Shown piece by piece: positions 19,095 to 28,490 of a DNA stretch of 64,000 nucleotides; within the stretch, counting starts at the first letter, position 1, and the number at the start of each line of letters is the position of its first letter. The notes beneath the pieces are model-generated. The model did not search any database. It was given only the letters and a program-made list of their open reading frames with translations, and was not told where the DNA came from. Location: positions 1 to 64,000 of the forward strand of contig JAUHYI010000003.1 in assembly GCA_030426385.1 (NCBI GenBank), given 5' to 3'. Made by a program: the position numbers and the translations under genes. The stretch is from Phycisphaerae bacterium (GTDB lineage: Bacteria; Planctomycetota; Phycisphaerae; Phycisphaerales; Phycisphaeraceae).

Positions 19095-20585
19095 TTACGC
19101 GCATAACGCTCGGATTTTTTTGAGCAATTCATCGGTCGCCTGTGTCCAGGTCGGCCAGAAAAAATCCGAAGGCCGAGGCGGCGCGTCATGTTGTTCGATA
19201 AGTTGGGCCAGCGTGCTCGCATCGTGAGGATCAAAATACAACGCATGCTCACCGCCGACCTCACGATGGGCAGGCAGATTGCTGGCAAACACCGGGCAGT
19301 TCAACGACAACGATTCGACGATAGGCAAGCCGAACCCTTCGCAGAACGATGCGGTGATCGCGGCGGTCGCGTGGTGATAGACGTGAGCCAATTCGCCGTC
19401 GGTCAGATCGTGATACACATGCAGGTGCTTGCCCAGTTGCGGATGCGATTGGCAACGCTCGACAATCGTGTGCCCGCCATCGTCGACGCGCCCGGCGATG
19501 ATCAGGTGCGCGTGTTGCTGCACATCATCGTCTTGCCAATGTTGTTCAAAGGCATCGATCACCGTCGCATGATTTTTGCGCGGCTCGATTGCGCCGACCA
19601 TCAGGTAAATGCGATGCCGATTCGACGCGTCACCCGGAATCAACCCCTGCCGAATGGCATCATGGCCCGACATGTGTTGCATCAAATCGAGATTCGCGCC
19701 CAGCCGAAATGTATCGCAGGGCATATCACGGGCCTGGGGCATCAGTCGTTGCAAATCATCGCAGGCCGATTGGGTGATCCCGATATAAAAATCGGCGAGT
19801 TCCATCATGCGCGTGAGCCAGGCTGAAAACTGGGCGCGATGTTTGTCGCCCGACAGTTCGGGATACAACAACGGAATCACGTCGTACAACACGAACCCGA
19901 TCTTCACGCCATCACGCTTGGCCCGTGCCACTCGTTCAATCATTCCCGGCAAATGCCACGTGCCGTCCAGCAAAACCAAAATGTCTTCGCTTTCCATCCG
20001 CACATGTCGGCCCAACAATGTCGCCATCGGAAACGACAGCAACCCGATCAGTTGATGGAACCGATCCTTGAGCGTTGCCTTCGTTTTTAATTTCGTATTC
20101 GTATTCGGTAGGGCATGCGTGGCCGCAGTAATCTCTGGTGCTGTATCCGCGACCGTTTTGGATGGGGCACGGGCAGACGAAACGCGCGAAGCAATAGCAG
20201 AATGATGTTGGGCGAATTGCCATAGCTTGCCAGCCCGGTGCGGACGCGTGTGGTCCCATCGCGTCGAGGCAGGTAACCCCACAAACCCAAACCCCGTCCA
20301 AACCACCCCCCCCCCCCCCACATTTTCCCCTGCATTTCCCACCACATTCCCCCGCACATTTTCTCCTGCATTCTTCTTCGTGTTTTTTTTCGTATTCTTT
20401 CTCGAGGCATGCTCCAACACATTGCGCACCGTCCGCTGCACCCCGCGATTCCCGCCCAACAAATACGTCGTTGTACATTCCAGATAAATCCGCCCCCCCC
20501 ACGTTTCCCCTTCAGGATTATCCCGTTTTGGTTTTATCCCCTCCCCACTTTTCCCCCGCAGAATTGTCCTGTTCTGGTTTTCCAC
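19095..20585 (-). CDS. Glycosyltransferase family 1/4 with repeat-expanded N-terminus
   Basis: The C-terminal half is a clear GT-B glycosyltransferase, with VGAIEPRKNHATVIDAF, a nucleotide-sugar site around ASFCEGFGLPIVESL and an ending typical of the WbdA/MtfA group. A genuine N-terminal motif, IYLECTTTYLLGGNRGVQRT, is seen at about residues 33-52. Before and after it the frame runs through the G-rich repeat, giving ILRGKSGEGIKP and NAGENVRGNVVGNAGENVGG. The real start is unclear because of this. It would add sugars, probably mannose or a deoxyhexose, to a surface glycan. Confidence 0.8.
   Translation of the reverse strand: MENQNRTILRGKSGEGIKPKRDNPEGETWGGRIYLECTTTYLLGGNRGVQRTVRNVLEHASRKNTKKNTKKNAGENVRGNVVGNAGENVGGGGVVWTGFGFVGLPASTRWDHTRPHRAGKLWQFAQHHSAIASRVSSARAPSKTVADTAPEITAATHALPNTNTKLKTKATLKDRFHQLIGLLSFPMATLLGRHVRMESEDILVLLDGTWHLPGMIERVARAKRDGVKIGFVLYDVIPLLYPELSGDKHRAQFSAWLTRMMELADFYIGITQSACDDLQRLMPQARDMPCDTFRLGANLDLMQHMSGHDAIRQGLIPGDASNRHRIYLMVGAIEPRKNHATVIDAFEQHWQDDDVQQHAHLIIAGRVDDGGHTIVERCQSHPQLGKHLHVYHDLTDGELAHVYHHATAAITASFCEGFGLPIVESLSLNCPVFASNLPAHREVGGEHALYFDPHDASTLAQLIEQHDAPPRPSDFFWPTWTQATDELLKKIRALCA
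20300..20375 (-). repeat. G-rich repeat inside a glycosyltransferase gene
   Basis: On the minus strand there are units such as GGAGAAAATGTGCGGGGG, GGGAAATGCAGGGGAAAATG and a run of about 14 G. They sit in frame in the coding region and encode Gly/Asn/Val repeats. A second copy lies at about 20490-20575 near the 5' end. Confidence 0.75.
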
Positions 20586-20617
20586 TGGTGGTACTCGTTC
20601 TGTTTTAAAACGACTGG

Positions 20618-20694
20618 GTTAGCCGCCGCCCTTGGGCGGCGCGTGAGCGTTATGGCAACCCCAAACGTCGCGCCGCCCAAGGGCGGCGGCTAAC
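20618..20694. repeat. GTTAGCCGCCG palindromic repeat, copy A
   Basis: GTTAGCCGCCGCCCTTGGGC begins a 77 bp element that ends with GCCCAAGGGCGGCGGCTAAC, its reverse complement. The loop is about 30 bases. Four related copies lie at 27027, 46360, 55172 and 55935. Confidence 0.85.
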
Positions 20695-20870
20695 GCATCA
20701 CACACACATATTCCCCCCCCCCATCCCCCCCCCATCCCCTCCACCTCCCCCCCGTATTTCTTTTCTGTTCCTGTCTTCCTGCTTTTCTGTCTTCCTGCAT
20801 TGCTCGTTCAAATATGTCCCAATCTTATCCGCGTCTATCCGCGTTCATCTGCGGCTAAATTCCCGCGTGT

Positions 20871-21635
20871 TCACCGCACGATCGGCTCCAGCCCGGCTTC
20901 GTGTCGCGCGTAATCTTCGCAGATAATTTTCGGGTCGCCGTCGGCCTTGATTGTGCCGTGGTCGAGCCAGATCGCCCGCGAGGCCAACGATTGCACCAGC
21001 CCCAGATCGTGACTCACGATGATCACGATGTGCGACGTGTTCAACAACTGGTGCATACGATCCTTGGCCTTGGCGACAAACTGCACGTCGCCGCCGGCAA
21101 AAATTTCATCGATCACCAGAATTTCCGGATTGATATCCGTCGCCACGCTGAATGCCAGACGCATCATCATCCCTGTCGAATAATATTTGATCGGCGTCGA
21201 GGCGAAATCGGTCAGGCCCGCGAAATCCAGAATGCCTTCGGCCTTGCGTCGCATCTGTTTGGCACTGAATCCCAGCATCGCGCCATTGAGCAAAATGTTT
21301 TCACGGCCCGACAATTCCGGGTTCATTCCCGCGCCCAGTTCGATCAGCGGCGCGACCTGACCTTTGACATGCACCTGTCCGCCGGTCGGATGATAGATCC
21401 CGCAGATCATTTTCAACAACGTGCTTTTGCCCGCGCCGTTGGGGCCGACGATCGCAAACTGCTCGCCATGTTCGATCTTCAGATTCAAATCGCGAAACAG
21501 CCAGAATTCTTCGGTCTTGGAATATTGCCGACGAAAAATGGAATTCAAAAACGCCTGCTTGAGCGACGGCGTATGATTCCCATAGGCCCGGAACAGCAGT
21601 GAAACATCATCGAGTTGTATGCGAGCTTGATCCAT
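20871..21635 (-). CDS. wzt: Polysaccharide ABC transporter ATP-binding protein (Wzt-like)
   Basis: The 254 aa ATPase has Walker A GPNGAGKSTL, signature region ELSGRENI, Walker B EILVIDEIFAGGD and the switch IVSHD. This layout, with the NPELSGRENILLNG motif, is characteristic of O-antigen/teichoic acid exporters. It lacks the C-terminal carbohydrate-recognition domain of long Wzt proteins. It powers export with the permease encoded immediately upstream. Confidence 0.92.
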   Translation of the reverse strand: MDQARIQLDDVSLLFRAYGNHTPSLKQAFLNSIFRRQYSKTEEFWLFRDLNLKIEHGEQFAIVGPNGAGKSTLLKMICGIYHPTGGQVHVKGQVAPLIELGAGMNPELSGRENILLNGAMLGFSAKQMRRKAEGILDFAGLTDFASTPIKYYSTGMMMRLAFSVATDINPEILVIDEIFAGGDVQFVAKAKDRMHQLLNTSHIVIIVSHDLGLVQSLASRAIWLDHGTIKADGDPKIICEDYARHEAGLEPIVR

Positions 21636-21754
21636 TTTTAATCAACGACACGGTAGGGCAATTGGAGACATATCGTAGGGCAGGGCAGTTCAGACAATGA
21701 CGCGAGCCAGTTACCCGTGACGGTCAGTCATGCCGGGGGAAACGTGGGGGGGGG

Positions 21755-22636
21755 TTAGAGGCGGAAGATGTAGCGGTGTTCAGCCAGTTTGAAGAGTACG
21801 TATCCCACGACGAGCGTGCCGACGGTGACGCTTAGCGCGACGATCCAGTTCAAGGCCGTGGGCCAAACCCCGCTATAGATCGCACTGTGGAACAGTTCGA
21901 TGAAGTGGGTCATCGGGTTCCACATGGCGATCCACGTGAGGTCTTTGGTATCGGTTTTGAGCAATTCGAGTTTGTAGAGGATCGGCGAGGCATAGAACAC
22001 GGCGGTGAGCACCACGCTTGTGATGTGATCCACATCGCGGAAAAACGTGTTCATCGTCATCGTGATCAATGCCACCCCCAGCGTCACCAGGGCCAACAAC
22101 ACCGTCGCGATCGGCAACAGCACCAGGGTTTGATGCAATCGGAAATCCGTGGGCAGGAAAAACACCACCACCGCCAGGATGATAAACAACGCGATCATGG
22201 CGAAGAACATATTGATCGTCGCGACGATCACGTCTGCCATCGGGAAAATCAACTTGTGAATGCTCACCTTGCGGATCAGCCCTTCGTTGGCCACCAGCGT
22301 GCGCGTCCCCGCTTCGATTCCCTGGCTCGCCAGACCCCACGGCACCAAGCCCGCGAACAGGTACACCGAATAGTCTCCGATATTCCAACGCATCACCTGA
22401 CTGAACACGATCGCCAACACCGTCAGCATCATCAGCGGATTCAACAGCGTCCAGAAAAATCCCAACACGCTCCGTTGGTAACGCACTTTCAATTGCGTCG
22501 ACACCAGGTTGTACAACACGAATCGCTCACGCGAAATCTGACGTACATCCTTCATCAGCGCACCGGCCCACCGCACGGGATTCAGTATCCGTTGCACGTT
22601 GCGCTCGCGTAAACCAATGAATGTATGCTCAATCAT
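21755..22636 (-). CDS. wzm: Polysaccharide ABC transporter permease (Wzm-like, ABC-2)
   Basis: The 293 aa permease has about six membrane segments, with the N-terminal motif LKVRYQRSVLGFFWTLLNPL typical of the ABC-2 O-antigen exporter family and the mid-protein motif VPWGLASQGIEAGT. The last coding bases are next to a GGGGGAAACGTGGGGGG repeat. It forms the export channel with Wzt. Confidence 0.92.
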   Translation of the reverse strand: MIEHTFIGLRERNVQRILNPVRWAGALMKDVRQISRERFVLYNLVSTQLKVRYQRSVLGFFWTLLNPLMMLTVLAIVFSQVMRWNIGDYSVYLFAGLVPWGLASQGIEAGTRTLVANEGLIRKVSIHKLIFPMADVIVATINMFFAMIALFIILAVVVFFLPTDFRLHQTLVLLPIATVLLALVTLGVALITMTMNTFFRDVDHITSVVLTAVFYASPILYKLELLKTDTKDLTWIAMWNPMTHFIELFHSAIYSGVWPTALNWIVALSVTVGTLVVGYVLFKLAEHRYIFRL

Positions 22637-22761
22637 GGGATGAATAGCTTATCCGCAAATCGCACCTGCCGTCCACATGGCCCGAATTTCCTCGTCTCTG
22701 ACAAACAACGTATAAATTCCCCCACAAGACACATCCGCAAACTTCCGTACAATCTATTGCA

Positions 22762-23910
22762 ATGTCCATCGCTTTTGTCCATGAATGGCTCACCACGCTT
22801 GCAGGCTCGGAACGGGTTCTCGAGTCCGTCGCTGCGCTGTACCCCGATGCGCCTCTCTATACCTTGGTCAAAGATGACGCCGCACTCACTGGCAGTTCCC
22901 TGCTCGAGCATCCCATTACTGAGTCGTTCATCCCACGCCTGCCCATGGGCCGATCTAAATTTCGTGCCTATCTTCCGCTGTTCACGTTTGCGTTCGAACA
23001 GTTCGATCTCACGGGCCACGATGTGGTGTTCAGTTCCTACCACACCTCCGCCAAATCCGTATTGACGCGCAGCGATCAGTTGCATCTATGCTATTGCCAT
23101 ACGCCCATGCGCTTTGCCTGGGACCTTTACCCGGCATGCCTGGAACCCATGGGTTTATCGCGCGGGATTCGTAGCCTCTATGCCCGGACGGTGTTGCATC
23201 GCCTGCGTCATGTCGATGTCCTGGCCGCCATGCGCGTGGATCGTTTCATCGCCAACTCGCCTTATGTTGCCAGTCGCATTTGGAAAACCTATCGCCGACC
23301 TGCCACCGTTATCGCGCCGCCGGTCGATGTCGAGGCGTTCAATCCATCTAAGCCGCGCGATGATTTTTATCTCGTCGTCAGTCGCTTGATTCCCCAGAAA
23401 CGCGTTGAGTTAATCATTGAGGCCTTCAAAAAACTTGACCGGCCGCTTCTGATCATCGGCGACGGGCCTCAACGCTTACAACTCCAACGCCTGCGCGACG
23501 GCCACGGCCACATCCAGCTCCTTGGCTATCGCGATGACGCCACGGTTCGCGATCACATGCAACGTTGCCGGGCGTTTGTCTTTGCTGCTGACGAAGACTT
23601 CGGCATCGCACCCGTCGAGGCCATGGCCGCAGGCGCTCCGGTCATCGCATGGGGACACGGCGGGGCACTGGGCACTGTCATTCCCGACCAGACCGGCATC
23701 CTTTTCGACACGGGCAATCCTCATCCCACCCCTGACGCTTTGGCCGATGCTGTTCGTCGCTTTGAATCCCGATCGCCTGCGGATCAGTTCGATCCCAATC
23801 GCCTGCACGAACAGGCCCAACCCTACGCCACCGCTCGCTTCCAACGCGAAATCAAAACCTTCATCGACCAGTCCCTCGACCGCTTCCAACGCGGCCAACG
23901 CTGGCTCTAA
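22762..23910 (+). CDS. Glycosyltransferase family 4
   Basis: The 382 aa GT-B enzyme carries the motifs YCHTPMRFAWDLYP and VSRLIPQKRVELIIEAFKKL and the nucleotide-sugar binding loop FGIAPVEAMAAGAPVIAW. The ending matches group 1 glycosyltransferases such as WbaZ/mannosyltransferases. It is divergently transcribed from wzm with a 125-base gap that should hold both promoters. Confidence 0.9.
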   Translation: MSIAFVHEWLTTLAGSERVLESVAALYPDAPLYTLVKDDAALTGSSLLEHPITESFIPRLPMGRSKFRAYLPLFTFAFEQFDLTGHDVVFSSYHTSAKSVLTRSDQLHLCYCHTPMRFAWDLYPACLEPMGLSRGIRSLYARTVLHRLRHVDVLAAMRVDRFIANSPYVASRIWKTYRRPATVIAPPVDVEAFNPSKPRDDFYLVVSRLIPQKRVELIIEAFKKLDRPLLIIGDGPQRLQLQRLRDGHGHIQLLGYRDDATVRDHMQRCRAFVFAADEDFGIAPVEAMAAGAPVIAWGHGGALGTVIPDQTGILFDTGNPHPTPDALADAVRRFESRSPADQFDPNRLHEQAQPYATARFQREIKTFIDQSLDRFQRGQRWL

Positions 23911-24000
23911 CCCCCCCCCACATTTCCCCTGTGTGCTTGGCCGTTGATCGTTGACTGTTGATGGATCATCACAGCCCTCGATGAATATCGAGGGTTTCTG
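23911..24000 (+). terminator. G-rich repeat remnant and hairpin terminator after GT4
   Basis: A C-run and ACATTTCCCC, an inverted G-rich repeat, follow the stop. The hairpin CCCTCGATGAATATCGAGGG at 23975-23994 is followed by TTTCTGTTT and would serve as an intrinsic terminator. Its sequence is also a divergent form of the CCCGGTGAATACCGGG palindrome. Confidence 0.6.
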
Positions 24001-24251
24001 TTTGACGATAACGTTCGCCATGCGCGAATTTTTATCAGGTTCCGCCTGACACCCCGCTCTTATGCAACGCGATGACTTGCTCCGCTAAACCCCAGACTCC
24101 CTAACCCCCAGACCCTAAACCCTATTTCTCCCGACCTGCCCTCCATCCAAACTTGCCAACATACGGCAGGTGCCGTAACCTTAACAGCGTTCCTGTAAAC
24201 CCTCGTGGCAGGCTTTACGTGCGGCCTGCGTGTTTCGATCAGGGCTCAACC

Positions 24252-25787
24252 ATGACTGTGATTTCACAATCCGGCGGGACGGGTATTTCCGGTTTGGCGG
24301 CTGCCGGTCGGTCTGCCAATGCGAACGAAACGGATGCCGAGGCCAAAGCTCGAGCCCTGGCTCGCGTCCTCGCGCCCACCAAACGTCAAGTCCGCACACG
24401 CTCGCTACTTACGCTCTTGATCATGATCGCTGTCGATCTGGTCGCCTTGGCCATCGCTTTAACCAGCGTCGTCCTCGTCCGCTATTACGCAGGCGGGCAA
24501 TTCACCCTCGATATCTACGCCCAGCTCTGGCCCGTGCTCGGACTCTTCATCATCGGGTACGCCTGGGCGGGACTCTATCCCGGCATTCCTTACAACCCCA
24601 TCACCGAACTCCGCCGTGTCTTCTTCGTCACTGCGGCCGTCTACCTCCTGCTCGGCTCAGTCACCTTCATCACCCGCGACGCCGAAACATACTCTCGACT
24701 TATCTTTCTCACTGCTAGCGTGCTATCCGTTTTTACTATCATCGGCGGACGCGCCATCACCCGTGCCGTCTGCGCTCATCGACCATGGTGGGGACACTCC
24801 GTCGTCATCCTCGGCGGGGGACGCACCGGCCGACGCATTGTCAAACTGTTACGACGCAAGCCCGGCATCGGACTCAAGCCCATCGCCATCCTTGACGACA
24901 CGCCCACGCCCCGGCCATCATTCGCAGGGACGCCCACCATCCACGGCATCGATCGGGCTGTCGACTTGGCCAAGCAGCATCCGCATCTATTTTTCATGGT
25001 CGTTATTGCCGTCTTTCCCCGCAAAAAACTCATCGACCTGCTCGATGACCACCAACACCTCTTCCGACATCTCATCGTCCTGCCCGACTTTCACGGCATC
25101 AGCAGCCTCGGCGTGGTCGCGCACGATTTTCAGGGCACGCTTGGCATTGCCGTGCAACAACGCTTGCTCGATTGGCGACGTCGCGCGTTCAAACGCCTGC
25201 TCGACATCCTTGCCGTGCTTGCCATCAGCCCCTTCGTCTTGCCCATCATGATCCTCATTGCCATCGTCGTCGGCATTCAAACGCGCGGCAAAATTTTCTT
25301 CGGCCAACAACGCATCGGACTCGACGGCAAGCCCTTCACCGCATGGAAATTCCGCACCATGCTCCCCAATGCCGACGTCTTGCTTGAGCAATATCTCGAA
25401 ACCCATCCCGACATGCGCCGCCAGTGGCAATGGACCGGCAAGTTCAAACAGGACCCACGCGTCCTACCCGTCGGCCATTTCCTGCGACGATTCAGCCTCG
25501 ACGAATTACCCCAAATATGGAACGTCCTCGTCGGCGACATGGCTGTCGTCGGCCCTCGGCCTATCATTGACTCCGAACGCTCTCGCTATGGTCGATATAT
25601 GAATCTCTACCAACACGTCCGCCCAGGCCTCACCGGTCTCTGGCAAGTCTCCGGACGAAACGACACCACCTACCACGACCGCGTCCGGCTCGATGTCTAC
25701 TACGTCCGCAACTGGTCCGTCTGGCTCGACATCTACATCCTCGCCAAAACCCCCTTCATCGTCCTCGGCGGCCACGGGGCATACTAG
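24252..25787 (+). CDS. Polyprenyl-phosphate sugar-1-phosphate transferase (WbaP/EpsE type)
   Basis: The protein starts polysaccharide assembly by moving a sugar-1-phosphate to a lipid carrier. Residues 45-160 hold four membrane segments. A CoA-binding/Rossmann-like domain follows (GGGRTGRRIVKLL). The C-terminal transferase domain starts with a membrane segment at about 315-340 and carries FFGQQRIGLDGKPF, WKFRTM, SLDELPQIWNVL and VRPGLTGLWQVSGRND. ATG 24252 is chosen over the upstream 24153 because it is followed by the usual soluble N-terminus. Length is 511 aa. Confidence 0.9.
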   Translation: MTVISQSGGTGISGLAAAGRSANANETDAEAKARALARVLAPTKRQVRTRSLLTLLIMIAVDLVALAIALTSVVLVRYYAGGQFTLDIYAQLWPVLGLFIIGYAWAGLYPGIPYNPITELRRVFFVTAAVYLLLGSVTFITRDAETYSRLIFLTASVLSVFTIIGGRAITRAVCAHRPWWGHSVVILGGGRTGRRIVKLLRRKPGIGLKPIAILDDTPTPRPSFAGTPTIHGIDRAVDLAKQHPHLFFMVVIAVFPRKKLIDLLDDHQHLFRHLIVLPDFHGISSLGVVAHDFQGTLGIAVQQRLLDWRRRAFKRLLDILAVLAISPFVLPIMILIAIVVGIQTRGKIFFGQQRIGLDGKPFTAWKFRTMLPNADVLLEQYLETHPDMRRQWQWTGKFKQDPRVLPVGHFLRRFSLDELPQIWNVLVGDMAVVGPRPIIDSERSRYGRYMNLYQHVRPGLTGLWQVSGRNDTTYHDRVRLDVYYVRNWSVWLDIYILAKTPFIVLGGHGAY

Positions 25788-25894
25788 CTCCCCCCCCCCC
25801 ACACACTTCCCACACATACGTACACCATTACCCGTTTCAATAGCTTGACCACCTCCCCCGTTTAGCGGGCGACGCGCAGCGTCCCGCTTATCCC

Positions 25895-25965
25895 CAACCC
25901 ACTAAAAACTCGCAAAGTTTAGGTATTGCCTCACACAAACTCCCGGTATTCACCGGGAGCTAGAA
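25895..25965 (-). repeat. CTCCCGGTGAATACCGGGAG-family palindromic repeat, copy 3
   Basis: ACTAAAAACTCGC, then CACACAAACTCCCGGTATTC and ACCGGGAGCTA. It is the reverse-oriented form, lying downstream of the sugar transferase gene. Confidence 0.7.
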
Positions 25966-25990
25966 CAGATAGCGATCAATTGGATTTTGT

Positions 25991-26043
25991 CCGCACCACA
26001 AACTCTCTACTTTCGATCCATATGCATACATATATTCATAGTA
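25991..26043 (+). repeat. Left copy of a direct repeat flanking the 26201 gene
   Basis: CCACAAACTCTCTACTTTCG followed by ATCCATATGCATACATATAT. A close copy occurs at 26929-26980 in the same orientation, about 940 bases away. Confidence 0.7.
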
Positions 26044-26200
26044 ATGACGCCCTTATGGCACTGCGACAAAAAGTCCTTGACGTCCTTACTCCATAGGGTG
26101 ATACTAAACCGGAAAAACCGGATCCATTATCCTCGTCAGTATTGGTTCGTCATATGTATGTGTTAATTTCTCGCCAATGAGTTCATCTAAGAGATCAGTC

Positions 26201-26884
26201 ATGTCGGATTCCAGCAAACTTACGGAACCTTGGGCGATGGTGATTGTTGCGGTGATTAGTATCGTTCCCGCCTTTATTACAGGTGTGGTTACGTGGCAGG
26301 TAGGTAAACCCAATCGCGATATTTCTCAAGTTGCTGTGGACATTAGTGATGCGGCCAAGCGACTTGATGATTCGTTAAGGGCTTCAAGTGGCTACCATAA
26401 GAAAGTTTACGCTAGTCTTGGGTTTGGTTTTATTGCTCCCAAAGCATGGTTGGTCGAAGACTATGCGACGCGATTCGGTGTTGCTGATATTGACGTCGTG
26501 CAAAGATACACAGACGAAAAAAGCGTGATTGGCGTTGAGTATAGATTAATCCCGGTGCAGCCAAATTATGTGAACGATCATGTGCAGGAAATCCAAAACC
26601 AAATTGATGTTTGGAAGAAAATTGACCCAAATCTACAGATTGCTGACTCTACTGTGTCGGGGTTTCCGGCGAAGCGATTCGATTACAATCAGCCTACCGG
26701 AAAAAGGGTGGGGATGATTCGCCGGTATTGGGTACGCATTGTTCCTGAAATCAAACTTCAGATTTTGTGCTTTACGTATACAGATGCACCGGACAGAGAC
26801 GCCTTCTGGAAGGCGGCAGAAAAGATCGTCGAATCGACAGTGATCGATCGTGAACTGCTGGAGCAGCGTCGATTCGGGGAATAA
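26201..26884 (+). CDS. Hypothetical membrane-anchored protein
   Basis: The 227 aa protein has one N-terminal membrane segment (about residues 11-34) and a soluble domain of about 180 residues. The soluble part (GFGFIAPKAWLVEDYATRFG and, later, DAFWKAAEKIVEST) resembles the small alpha/beta lipoprotein folds of the PsbP/DcrB type, a weak resemblance. ATG 26201 is used; ATG 26177 is in frame and possible. The gene is more AT-rich than its neighbours and is bracketed by two direct repeats, so it may have been acquired as a unit. Confidence 0.75.
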   Translation: MSDSSKLTEPWAMVIVAVISIVPAFITGVVTWQVGKPNRDISQVAVDISDAAKRLDDSLRASSGYHKKVYASLGFGFIAPKAWLVEDYATRFGVADIDVVQRYTDEKSVIGVEYRLIPVQPNYVNDHVQEIQNQIDVWKKIDPNLQIADSTVSGFPAKRFDYNQPTGKRVGMIRRYWVRIVPEIKLQILCFTYTDAPDRDAFWKAAEKIVESTVIDRELLEQRRFGE

Positions 26885-26928
26885 GTTCGAAAGCCATATC
26901 CTGAATAATGACTCGCTGGTCCATTTTT

Positions 26929-26980
26929 CCGCCACGAAAACTCTCTACTATCGCTCCATATAAATACATACATACTTATG
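26929..26980 (+). repeat. Right copy of a direct repeat flanking the 26201 gene
   Basis: CCACGAAAACTCTCTACTAT followed by CGCTCCATATAAATACATAC. Most positions match the left copy at 25991-26043. Confidence 0.7.
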
Positions 26981-27026
26981 CGGATTCCCTGATTTCTCGC
27001 GTGTGATCCCCCCCCCTCCCTCCCCC

Positions 27027-27103
27027 GTTAGCCGCCGTCCTTGGACGGCGCGTGTGCGTTATGGCCACCCGAAATGTCGCGCCGCCCAAGGACGGCGGCT
27101 AAC
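27027..27103. repeat. GTTAGCCGCCG palindromic repeat, copy B
   Basis: GTTAGCCGCCGTCCTTGGAC opens the element and GCCCAAGGACGGCGGCTAAC closes it. It lies just past the 3' end of intI. Compensating changes in the two arms (CCTTGG with GTCC/GGAC) keep most of the hairpin. Confidence 0.85.
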
Positions 27104-27161
27104 GCACAAGTTATAAACGCGATTGGTATTGTGCTTTGTTTGACGCCTCACGCTTCACGCC

Positions 27162-28481
27162 TCACGCCACCCGATCCAATGGGCTGATCACGCCATTCAC
27201 GCCGCGCATCGCGCCCTTGTTCATCACATGCGTATAGATCTGCGTCGTCTTCACATGCTTGTGGCCCAGCAAATCCTGCACCGTGCGAATGTCATAACCC
27301 GCTTCCAACAGATGCGTGGCAAACGAATGCCGTAACGTATGACAGCTCGCTCGCTTCAACAATCCCGTCCGCCTCACCGCGCTTTGCATTACCTTCTGCA
27401 CCATGTTTTCATGCACATGACGACGCACACGCACCGACATATCTTCCGACAAACCCAAACGACGTCCCGCCTCTTGTAGAAACATAGATTCGTCCATCGT
27501 CATTGGCATAACCGATTCGTGCGATTGACTCGACTGGCCCGATTCTCCCGACTCGCCCGTTTCCCTTAATTCGCCGGCATAACCCGCTTCGCCCCAATCA
27601 CTCGTTTCGTGTTGCTCCCCATCCATAAACAGCCGCGTCATCGGCCACGTCGTCACTCGCGTGCTCGCAAAAACATATTGCCAACCCAGCGACCGCATCG
27701 CCAACGGCATTTTCATCGCCTGCGCATAGGGCATCGGCACATACCCGCCGCCTTTATCCCGGTCCACCTCGTGCATCCGCTTGCGCCATTTGAATTGCAA
27801 CATCATCCCCGTCACACTTTGCGTCGGCAATAGTGCCATCCGATCCTTCGCGCCCTTGCCATCGCGCACCACAAGCCGACCGCCTTCAATATCCACATCC
27901 TTCATGCGCAGCCGACATACCTCCATCAGCCGCAACCCGCTCCCATACATCAATTCAAACATCAATCCATACACCCGCCCCGACCAATCATTGTCCACCA
28001 CATAACGCACTTGCCCCAACACCGCGGACACTTCTTCGTGCGTTAACACCGAAGGCAACCGGCTCGGCCGTTTCGCTCGCTGAGCATGAAACTCACCCAG
28101 TTCAACCTGCAATACTTTTTTATAGAGAAACACCAGGGCATTAAGAGCCTGGCGTTGTGTACTCTCTGCCACCCGCCGATTGACCGCCAGGTAGTTCAGA
28201 AATGCCTCCACCCCCTTAGCCCCGAGGTCTGTCGGATGCACCCACGTTTTATCCTCCGACTGATGGCGATGATACGTTAGAAATCGCCTGACCCACGCAC
28301 AGTAGGCCATCTCCGTGTCATACGCATAATGCAACGCTCGCATTGCTTCATGCATCTGTGCCATCAGCTTCATAGCTTGCGATATTAATTCTGTATTTGC
28401 GTCAGGCAATACCCGCCGTGCCAGGCGTTTGGCACTAGCCTTAAATATTCCCAAAATATCCTTGACACCCCGTACCTGCAC
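27162..28481 (-). CDS. intI: Integron integrase IntI (tyrosine recombinase)
   Basis: The enzyme inserts and excises gene cassettes by recombination at attI and attC. Counting from the GTG at 28481 (439 aa), the catalytic residues are R184 in [10 protein letters not shown]381 and R384 in [13 protein letters not shown]407 in [10 protein letters not shown] and Y416 in IYTHV. The ending [10 protein letters not shown] and [13 protein letters not shown] are diagnostic of IntI. The integron-specific region between WQYVFAST and RVRRHVHEN is enlarged by about 55 residues of Glu/Gly/Ser-rich sequence. The start is uncertain: GTG 28481, TTG 28454 (preceded by AAGGA) or ATG 28373. The frame stays open to 28589, but that would place coding sequence across the attI point. 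It is transcribed away from the cassettes. Confidence 0.95.
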   Translation of the reverse strand: MQVRGVKDILGIFKASAKRLARRVLPDANTELISQAMKLMAQMHEAMRALHYAYDTEMAYCAWVRRFLTYHRHQSEDKTWVHPTDLGAKGVEAFLNYLAVNRRVAESTQRQALNALVFLYKKVLQVELGEFHAQRAKRPSRLPSVLTHEEVSAVLGQVRYVVDNDWSGRVYGLMFELMYGSGLRLMEVCRLRMKDVDIEGGRLVVRDGKGAKDRMALLPTQSVTGMMLQFKWRKRMHEVDRDKGGGYVPMPYAQAMKMPLAMRSLGWQYVFASTRVTTWPMTRLFMDGEQHETSDWGEAGYAGELRETGESGESGQSSQSHESVMPMTMDESMFLQEAGRRLGLSEDMSVRVRRHVHENMVQKVMQSAVRRTGLLKRASCHTLRHSFATHLLEAGYDIRTVQDLLGHKHVKTTQIYTHVMNKGAMRGVNGVISPLDRVA

Positions 28482-28490
28482 CGCGATACT
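28462..28490 (+). promoter_or_regulatory. Putative cassette promoter Pc
   Basis: TTGACA at 28462-28467 and GATACT at 28485-28490 are separated by exactly 17 bases, a near-consensus sigma-70 promoter. It lies over the 5' end of intI and points into the cassette array, as Pc does in known integrons. Transcription would start near 28497. Confidence 0.75.

Noticed and set aside
24070-24130. CCCTAAACCC-like sequence suggesting a telomere repeat
   Set aside because: Only a few irregular units in a bacterial spacer; probably simple sequence.
27027-27103. Palindrome after intI taken as part of attI or an attachment site
   Set aside because: The same element occurs at four other places unrelated to the integron.
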